This document shows, in pieces, positions 26,871-35,062 of a stretch of DNA of 64,000 bases (position 1 is the stretch's first letter; each line of letters begins with the position of its first letter). The position numbers and the translations under genes are program-made. The DNA is taken from positions 1,304,169 to 1,368,168 of the forward strand of contig NZ_LIYH01000001.1 of the NCBI RefSeq assembly GCF_001905885.1, written 5' to 3'. This DNA is from Streptomyces sp. CB03234. Its GTDB lineage: Bacteria; Actinomycetota; Actinomycetes; Streptomycetales; Streptomycetaceae. The notes beneath the pieces were generated by a model. That model was not told where the DNA came from. It saw only the letters and a program-made list of their open reading frames with translations, and made no database searches.

Positions 26871-28346
26871 ATGTCGGACCGCCCCACCCTGCCGCCGGTG
26901 CGGCTGCCCTCGGACGCGGAGCTGGCGCGGGACGCGCTCGTCACCCCCTTGCTGGCCAGGGCCGTCCGGCTCGCCCGCTGGGCCGGGCCGCAGACCCGGG
27001 TCGGCGCCGGCGGCGAGCTCGTCGAGGAGCAGCTGCCGGCCGCCGCCGAGGCGCTCGGGCTCACGCCGGACGACGACGGCGCGGCGTACGCGAGCGAGGC
27101 GTGGCGGGTCGCCGTCGACACCGGGCTCGTCGTGGTCGACGACCCGCAGGACGGCGAGGGCGACGAGGACGGCGGCGACGGCGACGGTGGCCTTGTCGAG
27201 GCGGGCGGGCAGCTCGCGCTGGTCACCGGCGGGGCGCCGCAGGACGTCCTGGCGCTGTGGCTGGACGCCCTGGAGACGGCGCTCGCCGACGCGACCGCGC
27301 CGCTGCTCGACGACCTCGCGGACGTACTCGACGAGGACGGCGACCTCGACTTCGAGTCGCTGGACTGGGACCCGCAGCGGGAGGCCGAGTTCCTCGACGG
27401 CGTCCTCGGCAACCTGTACCTCCTGACCGTCACGGAGGGCGGCGCCGGTGACGCGCCGGTGCCGCTGCCCGCGCTCGCCGCGTCGATGATCGTGCCCGAC
27501 GACATGGGCGAGCCGACCGACGACATCCTGGAGCAGGTGTCCGAGGCGATGATGCGGCTGGACGACCAGTTCCGGGTGCTGGAGCCGATCGGGCTGGTCG
27601 AGTACCAGCCGGTCGACGAGGCGCTGATGGCGGAGGAGGGCGACTCGGAGCCGGTCGCGATGGGCGACGACGAGGACGTGTCGCGGTACGGGATGGTGAA
27701 GTTGACCCCTCTCGGGCTGTACGGCGTCCGCGCCCGGATGCTGGAGGCCGGCCTGGACGCGCCGGCCGTCGGTGACCTCACCGACAAGGGTGCGGACGCG
27801 CTGCTGGACGGGGTGGCCCACTACCCGGAGGCGTCGGCGCGCGCCGAGACGCAACGGTGGCTGGCCCGCCGCGAGCCGCTGCCCGCGGCGCGCGAGCTGC
27901 TCGCAGCGGCGAAGGGCACGGACGCCGGCTCGCCGCTGCGCCGGCTCCACTGCCAGCAGGCGCTGTCGCTGGTGGGCGCGGACGCGGAACCCGCCGTACG
28001 GGAGGTCCTGGACGACCCGGAGCTGGGCGGCCTCGCGCGGGTCTGGCTCGCGGAGCGGGGCGCGGCGGACGTGCCGGCGCCGCCGGAGCCCATGATCTTC
28101 TGGCTGGCCGTCGACACGATCGCGGCGCAGCTGGACGCGGCGGGCGGCGGCGACCTGGACGAACTCCAGGAACTGGTGGAGGGCCTGACGAGCCAGCACA
28201 GCGGCTTCTTCGACGCGGCGTGGCGGGTGCAGCACCCGGCGACGCCGGAGGTGCTGGAGGCGATGGGGCGGCTGCACCGGGACAAGCGGGTGGCGAAGGA
28301 GGCCCGCAAAGCCGCGTTCAAGGCCCGCTCGCGGACGGGCGACTGA
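26871..28346 (+). CDS. Large acidic cytoplasmic protein of unknown function
   Basis: A 491-residue protein without signal peptide or membrane segments. It has an alpha-helical look, a Gly/Asp-rich insert near residues 97-107, very acidic surface segments, and a C-terminal 150 residues with HEAT-like alternation (ETQRWLARREPLPAARELLAAAKG). A GAGGAGAG ribosome site precedes ATG 26871, and TACGCT at 26821-26826 may be its -10. I do not recognise it beyond a conserved Streptomyces hypothetical; no catalytic motif is visible. Confidence 0.75.
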   Translation: MSDRPTLPPVRLPSDAELARDALVTPLLARAVRLARWAGPQTRVGAGGELVEEQLPAAAEALGLTPDDDGAAYASEAWRVAVDTGLVVVDDPQDGEGDEDGGDGDGGLVEAGGQLALVTGGAPQDVLALWLDALETALADATAPLLDDLADVLDEDGDLDFESLDWDPQREAEFLDGVLGNLYLLTVTEGGAGDAPVPLPALAASMIVPDDMGEPTDDILEQVSEAMMRLDDQFRVLEPIGLVEYQPVDEALMAEEGDSEPVAMGDDEDVSRYGMVKLTPLGLYGVRARMLEAGLDAPAVGDLTDKGADALLDGVAHYPEASARAETQRWLARREPLPAARELLAAAKGTDAGSPLRRLHCQQALSLVGADAEPAVREVLDDPELGGLARVWLAERGAADVPAPPEPMIFWLAVDTIAAQLDAAGGGDLDELQELVEGLTSQHSGFFDAAWRVQHPATPEVLEAMGRLHRDKRVAKEARKAAFKARSRTGD

Positions 28347-28660
28347 CGGCGGCTCGCGCCCCCGTGGCCCCGGTCTGTCACCCGGGGGGTGCGCGGGTCC
28401 GGCCTGGATGTCCCGGCTCGGACTCCTCTCCCCGTCGACTGGGTGCCCCGGGCCGGTCGGATACGTACGCCGCCGGCCTTCCAGCACCGGCCCGCCGGCC
28501 TCCGCCGCAGCCGGGAGGGAAGAGACGCCGGCCGCGAAGGACGATCCCCGCCCACCCGTCCTGTGCTCATCGGCGCCCGGGCGCAGCCCTCCTGATCACT
28601 GCCGCCGGAGTGGTCGTGGCCGCGCGCAGAGGTTGCGCCATCTGACCCGTGCCCGGTGGG
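28347..28660. other. Intergenic region without a supported gene
   Basis: Gap between the convergent 491-residue protein gene and the SDR gene. Open frames here have poor codon usage and no ribosome sites. Nothing else is recognised. Confidence 0.5.
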
Positions 28661-29428
28661 TCAGGTGCGGAGGTGGGACGCGCCGTTGAGGTCGAGGATG
28701 GTGCCGGAGGACCATTCAGCGGCCGGGGAGGCGAGCCAGAGGACCGCCGCGGCTATCTCCTCCGCGGTGCCCACCCGGCCGAAGGGGCTCTGGGCGCGGA
28801 TCGTGTCGCCTTCCGGGCCGGTCAGGCGGGGCGTGACGCGTTCGGTGGCGAAGAAGCCGGGAGCGACCGAGGCCACGGCGATGCCGTGCGGTGCGAGGGA
28901 CACCGCGAGGGACTGGCCCAGGGCGTGGACGGCCGCTTTGGTGGCGCCGTAGGCGGGGTGGTCCGGTTCGCCGCGGAAGGCGCCCCGGGAACCGACGTTG
29001 ACGATGCGTCCGCCGGTGCCCTGGTCGATCATGCGGCGCGCGGCCAGGTGGCTGAGGTTGGCGGTGGCGAGCAGGTTGACGGCGACGTGCTGTTGCCAGA
29101 TCCGTACCCACTCCTCGTACGGGGTCTCGGGAAGCGGGTGCGGGGTGTTCACGGCCGCGTTGTTGACGAGGACGTCCAGGCCGCCGAGCGCGGAGGCGGC
29201 GGTGTCCGCGACGCGGACGGCCTCCGACGGGTCGGTGAGGTCACCGCCCACGAGGGCGTGGCCCGTGCCCGGGAGGGCGTCGAGGGTCGCGCGTGCTTCG
29301 TCGGCGCGGGAGCCGTAGTGCACCGCGACCCGGTCGCCGTTCGCGGCGAAGGCCTGCGCGACGGCGCGGCCGAGGCCCCGGGAGGCGCCGCTGACGAGGA
29401 CGCGACGGCCGGTGGCGGGGAGGTTCAT
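28661..29428 (-). CDS. Short-chain dehydrogenase/reductase
   Basis: A 255-residue NAD(P)-dependent Rossmann enzyme. The cofactor motif SGASRGLG is at 13-20, the NNAA strand at 89-92, and the catalytic Ser147-Tyr160-Lys164 triad is intact (VGSRGAF, YGATK). The C-terminal SSGTILDLNGASHLRT differs a little from the usual DGG. It resembles FabG-like sugar or alcohol dehydrogenases; substrate is unknown. It lies downstream of the TerD gene on the same strand but 165 bases away, so is probably separately expressed. Confidence 0.88.
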   Translation of the reverse strand: MNLPATGRRVLVSGASRGLGRAVAQAFAANGDRVAVHYGSRADEARATLDALPGTGHALVGGDLTDPSEAVRVADTAASALGGLDVLVNNAAVNTPHPLPETPYEEWVRIWQQHVAVNLLATANLSHLAARRMIDQGTGGRIVNVGSRGAFRGEPDHPAYGATKAAVHALGQSLAVSLAPHGIAVASVAPGFFATERVTPRLTGPEGDTIRAQSPFGRVGTAEEIAAAVLWLASPAAEWSSGTILDLNGASHLRT

Positions 29429-29593
29429 GGGGCGACGACTCTCTGTTCGGGAAAGGTGCGTGAGGCCATACGTCGCGCCCGGGACGGGCCGGTGGTGCGG
29501 CCCGCGCCGGGCGCCGACGACGAGGCGGCCCGGGCCCGGCTGGACGGCCTCGTCGCGGACGGGCGCTAGGTGGAGGACGTCTACGGAGCGGTC

Positions 29594-30790
29594 CTACAGG
29601 GCCTGGGCGGCCGGCTTGACCATGCCCCGCACGGTCCGCGACTTCACGAACTGGCCCATCGCGGTCATCTCCCACTCACCCGAGAACTGCTTGACGAGCT
29701 TGGCCATCATGACGCCCGTCTGCGGCTCGGCGGAGGTCAGGTCGAAGCGGACCAGTTCCTCGCCGGTCGCCGCGTCCATCAGGCGGCAGTACGCCTTGGC
29801 GACCTCGGTGAACTTCTGTCCGGAGAAGGAGTTCACGGTGAAGACCAGTCCGGTGGCGTCGGCCGGGAGCCGGCCCAGGTCGACCACGATCACCTCGTCG
29901 TCGCCCGCGCCCTCACCCGTCAGGTTGTCGCCGGAGTGCTTGATCGCTCCGCTCAGGATGGACAGCTTGCCGAAGTAGCAGCTGTCCAGGTGGTTGCGCT
30001 GGGGGCCGTACGCGATGACGGAGGCGTCCAGGTCGATGTCCTTGCCGCGGAACGCGGGCTCCCAGCCGAGGCCCATCTTGACCTGGGAGAGCAGGGGGCG
30101 GCCGCCCTTGACGAGGGAGACGGTCTGGTTCTTCTGGAGATTGACCCGGCCCTTGTCGAGGTTGATCTTCCCGGGGGCGGCGGCCGGGGCCATGGTGGGA
30201 GGGGCCGGGGGCGCGGGCGGCGCGGCCTGAGCGGCGGGCGTCACCGGAGCGGGAGTGGGAGTGGGCGCCGGGGCGGCCTGCGCCGGTTCCTCGTCGACCG
30301 AGACGCCGAAGTCGGTGGCGATGCCGGCCAGCCCGTTGGCGTACCCCTGCCCGACGGCGCGGGCCTTCCAGGCGCCGCCCCTGAGGTAGACCTCGACCAC
30401 GACCAGTGCGGTCTCCGTGCCGAGCCGCGGCGGGGTGAACGTGGCGAGCGCGCTGCCGTCGTCAGCGTTGCGGATGGTCGCGGTGGGTTCGATGCCCTGG
30501 AACGTCTGCCCCGCGGCGTCCGGGCTCGCGGTGACGACGATCTTCTCGATGCCGGGCGGCACCGCGGCCGTGTCCACGATGATCGCGTCGGGTGCCGTGC
30601 CGCCGCCCGACCGGTACGTCACGCCGGGGCCGGACGGCTGGTTGTAGAAGATGAAGTCGTCGTCGGAGCGCACCTTGCCGTCGGCGGTGAGCAGCAGGCC
30701 CGATACGTCGAGCCGCACGGGCGCGGCGACGTCCACCGCCACACGGGTGACGGGAAGCGGGATGTTCGAGCCGGGGGTCATAGCTGTCAT
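29594..30790 (-). CDS. Tandem TerD-domain protein
   Basis: A 398-residue protein with two TerD-like calcium-binding beta-sandwich domains (about 10-170 and 205-390) joined by a Pro/Ala-rich linker (175-200). The second domain has the typical GDNLTGEGAGDDE calcium loop and LGWEPAF; the first has a diverged SDDDFIFYNQPSGPG. TerD proteins are linked to tellurite and other stress responses and in Streptomyces to differentiation. Two ATGs three codons apart (30790 and 30781) are possible starts. It is downstream of the uronate dehydrogenase gene on the same strand with a 78-base gap. Confidence 0.9.
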   Translation of the reverse strand: MTAMTPGSNIPLPVTRVAVDVAAPVRLDVSGLLLTADGKVRSDDDFIFYNQPSGPGVTYRSGGGTAPDAIIVDTAAVPPGIEKIVVTASPDAAGQTFQGIEPTATIRNADDGSALATFTPPRLGTETALVVVEVYLRGGAWKARAVGQGYANGLAGIATDFGVSVDEEPAQAAPAPTPTPAPVTPAAQAAPPAPPAPPTMAPAAAPGKINLDKGRVNLQKNQTVSLVKGGRPLLSQVKMGLGWEPAFRGKDIDLDASVIAYGPQRNHLDSCYFGKLSILSGAIKHSGDNLTGEGAGDDEVIVVDLGRLPADATGLVFTVNSFSGQKFTEVAKAYCRLMDAATGEELVRFDLTSAEPQTGVMMAKLVKQFSGEWEMTAMGQFVKSRTVRGMVKPAAQAL

Positions 30791-30868
30791 GCCTGAGGTA
30801 ACGACCGAGGCCGCTTTGCCGTTCCCTTACCTTGGGCCACTCCGGTTACGTGGTGATCGCGGGCGGGC

Positions 30869-31678
30869 CTAGTACGGCCACTGCGGCGGGTTGGTGCAGA
30901 AGTGGCCGCCCAGGTGGGCGTGGTCCGGGTTGGCGTCGTCCAGTTCGCCCTGTTCGGCGATGAGCTTCTCGGCGTACTGCTCGGAGTCGTCCCGCGGCTC
31001 GTAGCCGAGCGCCCGGGCGGTGGAGAGGTCCCACCACAGGCGGGTGTTGGCGGACGAGCCGTACACCACGGTGTGCTTCACGTCCTCGGCGGTGAGGGCG
31101 GCGTGGAAGAGGCGGGCGCAGTCGCCGGGGCTCATCCAGACCGACAGCATCCGCACGGAGGTGGGCTCCATGAAGCAGGAGCCGATGCGTACGGAGACGG
31201 TCTCGATGCCGTGCAGGTCCCAGTAGAGCTGGGCCAGGTCCTCGCCGAAGCACTTGGACAGCCCGTAGTACGTGTCGGGGCGGCGCGGGGTGTCGACCGG
31301 GATGAGCGGGTCGCCCTCGTGGGGGCGCGGCGTGAAGCCGACCGCGTGGTTGCTGGACGCGAACAGCATCCGGCGCACGCCTTGCTCGCGGGCCGCCTCG
31401 TACAGGTTGTACGTGCCTTCGATGTTGGCGCGCAGGATCTTCTCGAAGGGGGCTTCCAGGGAGATGCCCGCCAGGTGGATGATCGCGTCGACGCCCCGTA
31501 CGGCCTCGCGCAGCGCCTCCTTGTCGGCGAGGTCGGCGGTGATCGCGTCCGGTTCGCCCTCGATGGGGGTGGCGTCGAAGAGGCGCAGCTCGTATCCGTA
31601 CGCGGGCAGCAGCCCCCGCATCAGGGTGCCGAGGCCGCCGGCGGCTCCGGTGAGCAGGACCGTACGGGGAGCGGGCAT
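30869..31678 (-). CDS. udh: Uronate dehydrogenase
   Basis: NAD-dependent extended-SDR enzyme (269 residues) that oxidises galacturonate or glucuronate to the aldarolactone. It matches Agrobacterium-type Udh in length and landmarks: TGAAGGLG (10-17), HLAGIS (68-73), NLYEAAREQGVRRMLFASSNH (split across 91-111), catalytic Y138-x3-K142 in YYGLSK, RIGSCFMEP, and SANTRLWWDLS. AGGAG precedes ATG 31678; an upstream in-frame ATG exists. It is divergent from kdgD, whose enzyme acts two steps later in the same oxidative route, so the pair points to galacturonate use from pectin. Confidence 0.9.
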   Translation of the reverse strand: MPAPRTVLLTGAAGGLGTLMRGLLPAYGYELRLFDATPIEGEPDAITADLADKEALREAVRGVDAIIHLAGISLEAPFEKILRANIEGTYNLYEAAREQGVRRMLFASSNHAVGFTPRPHEGDPLIPVDTPRRPDTYYGLSKCFGEDLAQLYWDLHGIETVSVRIGSCFMEPTSVRMLSVWMSPGDCARLFHAALTAEDVKHTVVYGSSANTRLWWDLSTARALGYEPRDDSEQYAEKLIAEQGELDDANPDHAHLGGHFCTNPPQWPY

Positions 31679-31833
31679 GGGCGGATCTCCTTGCTGGGGC
31701 TCATGTACATAGGTCGCATTCACATGCGTGGACACGCTAGAGAGGGACTCCGAACACCGTCAAGTGTGGTGGCGGGCGGTCGACTCTGCCTGTGAATTGC
31801 GGTTTTCTGCCAACTTTTCGGCAGGCCTCCGCC

Positions 31834-31863
31834 TTGACCGGCCCAAGGGGGCCGGTCTAGCGT
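31834..31863 (+). promoter_or_regulatory. kdgD promoter with operator between -35 and -10
   Basis: TTGACC (31834-31839) and TAGCGT (31858-31863), 18 bases apart, make a good promoter. A perfect inverted repeat with 9-bp arms (31836-31844 and 31849-31857, core GGCCC/GGGCC) occupies the space between the two boxes, an ideal repressor site. The same dyad could also serve the divergent udh promoter. Confidence 0.6.
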
Positions 31864-31927
31864 GGTCGTGTTCATGGATGTGGATACCGATCATAGTTGT
31901 GTACGACGTCTTGCCCAGGGAGCGCCC

Positions 31928-32857
31928 GTGACCCCAGCCCCGCTCGCCGGCCGACTCGACGGCCTGCTCTTCTTCCCCGTCACCGCCTACGGACCCGACG
32001 GCGCGCTCGCCCTGGACGCGTTCCGCGCGCACGTGCGCGCCGGGGTCGAGGCCGGTGCCGGCGCGGTGTTCGCCTGCTGCGGCACGGGGGAGTTCCACGC
32101 CCTCACGCCCGAGGAGTTCCACGCCTGCGTGGCGGCCGCCGTCGAGGAGACCGCCGGGCGGGTGCCGGTCGTGGCCGGCGCCGGGTACGGCACGGCGCTC
32201 GCGATCCAGTACGCGAAGCTCGCCGAGGAGGCGGGCGCCGACGGGCTGCTCGCCATGCCGCCCTACCTCGTCGTCGCCGACCAGGAGGGGCTGCTGCGCC
32301 ACTACACCGCCCTGGCCGGGGCCACCGGGCTCGACGTCATCGTCTACCAGCGGGACAACGCGATCCTCACACCGGAGACGGTCGTCGAACTCGCCCGTGT
32401 CGACGGCGTCATCGGCCTCAAGGACGGCCACGGCGACCTGGACCTGATGCAGCGCGTCGTCAGCGCCGTACGCTCCGAAGGGCTGGACCTGCTGTACTTC
32501 AACGGCCTGCCCACCGCCGAACTCACCGGCCTCGCCTACCGGGGCATCGGCGTCTCGCTCTACTCCTCCGCCGTCTTCTGCTTCGCGCCCGACATCGCCC
32601 TCGCCTTCCACCGCGCGCTGAACAGCGGCGACGACGCGACCGCGAACCGGCTCATCGACGGCTTCTACCGGCCGCTGGTCGAACTGCGCGCCCAGGGCCG
32701 GGGATACGCCGTCTCGCTGGTCAAGGCGGCCGTCCGGATGGGCGGCCTGGACGTCGGCGAGGTCCGCCCGCCGCTCAGCGAACCGGCGCCCGCCCACATC
32801 AAGGAACTCGCCGGGATCGTCGAGCGAGGCCGCGCCCTGCTGGGGGACCAGCGGTGA
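31928..32857 (+). CDS. kdgD: 5-dehydro-4-deoxyglucarate dehydratase
   Basis: DapA-superfamily enzyme (309 residues) converting 5-dehydro-4-deoxyglucarate to 2,5-dioxopentanoate, with loss of CO2 and water, on the way to 2-oxoglutarate. KdgD hallmarks are LFFPVTAYGPDG, the CGTGEFHALT loop (51-60), Y140 in VIVYQRDNA, and Schiff-base K165 in IGLKDGHGD. The start is GTG 31928 with AGGGAG upstream. It is coupled by a GTGA overlap to the next gene. Family assignment is strong. Confidence 0.92.
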   Translation: MTPAPLAGRLDGLLFFPVTAYGPDGALALDAFRAHVRAGVEAGAGAVFACCGTGEFHALTPEEFHACVAAAVEETAGRVPVVAGAGYGTALAIQYAKLAEEAGADGLLAMPPYLVVADQEGLLRHYTALAGATGLDVIVYQRDNAILTPETVVELARVDGVIGLKDGHGDLDLMQRVVSAVRSEGLDLLYFNGLPTAELTGLAYRGIGVSLYSSAVFCFAPDIALAFHRALNSGDDATANRLIDGFYRPLVELRAQGRGYAVSLVKAAVRMGGLDVGEVRPPLSEPAPAHIKELAGIVERGRALLGDQR

Positions 32858-34032
32858 GGACCTCCGCCTTCGTCTACCCCTGGGACGTCATCGGCGACCC
32901 GGACGCCGCCGCGCGGATCGCGGACCTCGGCGTCGAGCAGGTCACCCTCGCCTCCGCGTACCACTCCACCCGCGCCCTGACCCCGCGTCACCCGGCCCAC
33001 CGCCTCGTCACCGCCGAGTACGCCGCCGTCCTCTACCCGCCGGACCGCTCCCGCTGGGCCGGGCGGGACCTGGCGCCGTACGAGGCGGGGGACTGGGCAC
33101 CCGGCGACGCGTACGGGGCGGCCGCCCTGGCGCTGGAGGCCGCCGGGCTGGACGTCCACAGCTGGGTCGTCCTCGCGCACAGCTCCCGCCTCGGCGCCGA
33201 GCACCCCGGCACCTCGGTGGTCAACGCCTACGGCGACCGCTACCCGTGGGCGCCCTGCGTCGCCCGCCCCGAGGTGCGGGCCTATCTGGTGGACCTGGCC
33301 GCCGAGGCGGCGGTACGCCCCGGGGCGCGCGGCACCGAACTGGAGTCGTGCGGCTGGTACGGGATGGCCCACCTGCACGCCCACGACAAGATCGCGGGCG
33401 TCGTCCTCGGGGACGCCGCGCAGTACCTGATGTCCCTGTGCTTCTGCGCCGCGTGCCGCGAAGGGTACGCGGGGCAGGGCGCCGACCCGGACGAGCTGGC
33501 CGCGTGCGTGCGCCGCGCCCTGGAGCCGGTGTGGAGCGCGGGCGGCTCGGCCGACGCGGGGTGGCCCGCCGTGGAGAAGCTGCTGGGTGCCGGCCTCGCC
33601 GCGGCCACCCTCGCGTGGCGCGCCCACGCCGCCCGGGCCCTCCAGGAGGCCGCCGTCGCGGCGGTACGGGCGGCCGCCCACCCGGCGTTCCGGATCCTGC
33701 TGCACGCCGACCCCGCCCCGTACCGCACGGGCGCCAACCCCGGGGTGGACCCGGCGCACATCCTGTCCGTCGCGGACGGCGTCGTCCTGCCCTGCACGGG
33801 CGGCGGCGCGGACACGGTGCTGCCCCCGTTCGCCGCCCACGCGCGCGTGGACACCGTCCTGGCGGCCAACCTCACGGTGGTGACCGGCATGGGAGGGTCC
33901 CCGTCCACCCTCGCCGCCGACGCCGCCCACGCCCGGGAACTGGGCGCCACCGAACTGCGCCTGTACCACGCGGGCCTCGCCTCCGACCAGGACCTGGCGA
34001 CGGTCAGGGAGGCGCTGCTCGCCCTGCGGTGA
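32854..34032 (+). CDS. Uncharacterised protein coupled to kdgD, possible TIM-barrel hydrolase
   Basis: A 392-residue cytoplasmic protein that I cannot assign to a named family. It begins FVYPWDVIGDPDAAARIADLGVEQVTL, looking like the first beta-alpha unit of a TIM barrel. Conserved-looking motifs are ESCGWYGM (164-171), HLHAHDK (173-179) and a cysteine cluster LCFCAAC (195-201). The C-terminus has repeated beta-alpha units (VLAANLTVVTGMG, ATELRLYHAGLA). CFCxxC after a barrel strand recalls predicted glycoside-hydrolase-like proteins, but this is a weak resemblance. Its GTG overlaps the kdgD stop, so it should work with uronate catabolism. Confidence 0.75.
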   Translation: MRTSAFVYPWDVIGDPDAAARIADLGVEQVTLASAYHSTRALTPRHPAHRLVTAEYAAVLYPPDRSRWAGRDLAPYEAGDWAPGDAYGAAALALEAAGLDVHSWVVLAHSSRLGAEHPGTSVVNAYGDRYPWAPCVARPEVRAYLVDLAAEAAVRPGARGTELESCGWYGMAHLHAHDKIAGVVLGDAAQYLMSLCFCAACREGYAGQGADPDELAACVRRALEPVWSAGGSADAGWPAVEKLLGAGLAAATLAWRAHAARALQEAAVAAVRAAAHPAFRILLHADPAPYRTGANPGVDPAHILSVADGVVLPCTGGGADTVLPPFAAHARVDTVLAANLTVVTGMGGSPSTLAADAAHARELGATELRLYHAGLASDQDLATVREALLALR

Positions 34033-34071
34033 CACGCGGGTCCATGCGTGCCCTGGCCCGGCACCGTCGGC

Positions 34072-34557
34072 TCAGACGGCGACGACGTGCACATCCGCCG
34101 GGTTCAGCACCGCCAGGTAGGCGGCCATGTCGTCCGGGTCGCTGGTGAAGACCACCGCGCTGCCGTGCTTGGCGGCGGCCAGCGCCACCCAGGCGTCCAC
34201 GGCGTCCGGCCGCTTCTTGGGCGGCAGGGCCGCTTCACCCAGTGCGGTGCCCACCCGCCGCCAGTCCATGAGGTCGGGGCCGGAACTGCAGGCGATGCAC
34301 TCCGGCAGCCCCGCTCTCGTTTCCCGCATCGCTGGTTCCGAGTTCCTCGCCTGCGGTACCGAGCAGTCCTTGAGGATGCCGGCCAGCGCGTGCACCAGGG
34401 CCGGCTGGGGGCGCCACACCTGCGCCAGGACCGGCCCCAGCACCAAGGCGCGATGCGGTGTCGCCTTCAGGCCCTCGTGCAGCCGGACCGCCTTGGTCTT
34501 CCGATCGGCGAGCGCGATCAGCATCCCCGTGTCGTACACCGGGACTCTCGCGCTCAC
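34072..34557 (-). CDS. PIN-domain protein, probable VapC-like toxin
   Basis: A 161-residue PIN-fold protein. Acidic residues fit D9 (VYDTGMLIALAD), D118/D121 (PDAVDAW) and D140 (FTSDPDDM). The position usually held by a conserved Glu in helix 2-3 reads GPVLAQVWR, with Gln. A 30-residue insert lengthens it beyond the common 130. By family it would be an RNase, held inactive by the upstream antitoxin, with which it overlaps by four bases (GTGA). It is convergent with the uncharacterised kdgD-coupled gene. Confidence 0.82.
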   Translation of the reverse strand: MSARVPVYDTGMLIALADRKTKAVRLHEGLKATPHRALVLGPVLAQVWRPQPALVHALAGILKDCSVPQARNSEPAMRETRAGLPECIACSSGPDLMDWRRVGTALGEAALPPKKRPDAVDAWVALAAAKHGSAVVFTSDPDDMAAYLAVLNPADVHVVAV

Positions 34558-34883
34558 GCGGCGTGCCCAGGGCGGGCCCCGTCCTGATGGGCTCCGTAGA
34601 CCAGGTCGAGCGCGGTTTCCACTTCCCGCTGCTCACTGTCAGTGAGCTCCCCGGCCGCGACCTCCCGCCCTCCCGGAAGCGCCGCCGCCTCCGCCTCCGC
34701 CGCCGCGATGAGCGAGTCCACCCCGGCGAACTGTTCCTCTATGGCTTCGCTTTCCGCCATCTGCCGCGTCGCGGCATGCACCAGGTACGCCGAGACGTCC
34801 ATGCCCGCGCGCTCGGCGTGCCGCTTGATGCGTACCGCCTGCTCCTGCTCGAGGCTGATGCTGATCCTGGTCTTTGCCACCAC
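34554..34883 (-). CDS. Antitoxin-like protein with ribbon-helix-helix N-terminus
   Basis: A 109-residue protein: residues 4-40 (KTRISISLEQEQAVRIKRHA) fit a ribbon-helix-helix DNA-binding fold, and the acidic C-terminus (about 45-109) would wrap the toxin. Two adjacent GTG codons (34883, 34880) can start it. TACGCT directly upstream suggests a leaderless mRNA from the second. A GCGTAT-N8-ATACGC dyad just upstream is a likely autoregulatory operator. An open frame extends 27 codons further upstream but runs through that operator. Confidence 0.8.
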   Translation of the reverse strand: MVAKTRISISLEQEQAVRIKRHAERAGMDVSAYLVHAATRQMAESEAIEEQFAGVDSLIAAAEAEAAALPGGREVAAGELTDSEQREVETALDLVYGAHQDGARPGHAA

Positions 34884-34887
34884 CCCA

Positions 34888-34907
34888 GCGTATGACGCGT
34901 AATACGC
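34888..34907. promoter_or_regulatory. Probable operator of the toxin-antitoxin pair
   Basis: Inverted repeat GCGTAT (34888-34893) and ATACGC (34902-34907) with an eight-base spacer, over the -10 region of the antitoxin promoter. This spacing suits two ribbon-helix-helix dimers. Confidence 0.6.
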
Positions 34908-34969
34908 CTGGTCAAACGAGCCTTCGCTGGTCGGGGCCGTCGGAGTCCCCACGAGTTTTGTCATAAGCG

Positions 34970-35037
34970 TTGACGAACGCGCGCCACCGCCCTAGCTTCA
35001 TCGCGTCGTACTTCGTACGTCATATATGAGACGCGAT
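34970..35037 (+). promoter_or_regulatory. Promoter and operator of the gntR-dapA-like-ilvD genes
   Basis: TTGACG (34970-34975) and TAGCTT (34993-34998), 17 bases apart, predict a start near 35005. An 8-bp inverted repeat ATCGCGTC/GACGCGAT (35000-35007, 35030-35037) brackets an inner palindrome TCATATATGA (35020-35029). Position over the transcription start fits autorepression by the GntR protein. Confidence 0.6.
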
Positions 35038-35062
35038 ACGCGAGATATGAGAGCCCGCCCTT

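Noticed and set aside
29487-29569. Possible small gene on the plus strand between the SDR and TerD genes
   Set aside because: The open stretch has a coding-like bias at its end but no start codon with a ribosome site and no recognisable homology.
31897-32853. In-frame upstream extension of the kdgD-coupled unknown gene
   Set aside because: The extension is an arginine-rich shadow of kdgD; the GTG at 32854, overlapping the kdgD stop, is the sensible start.
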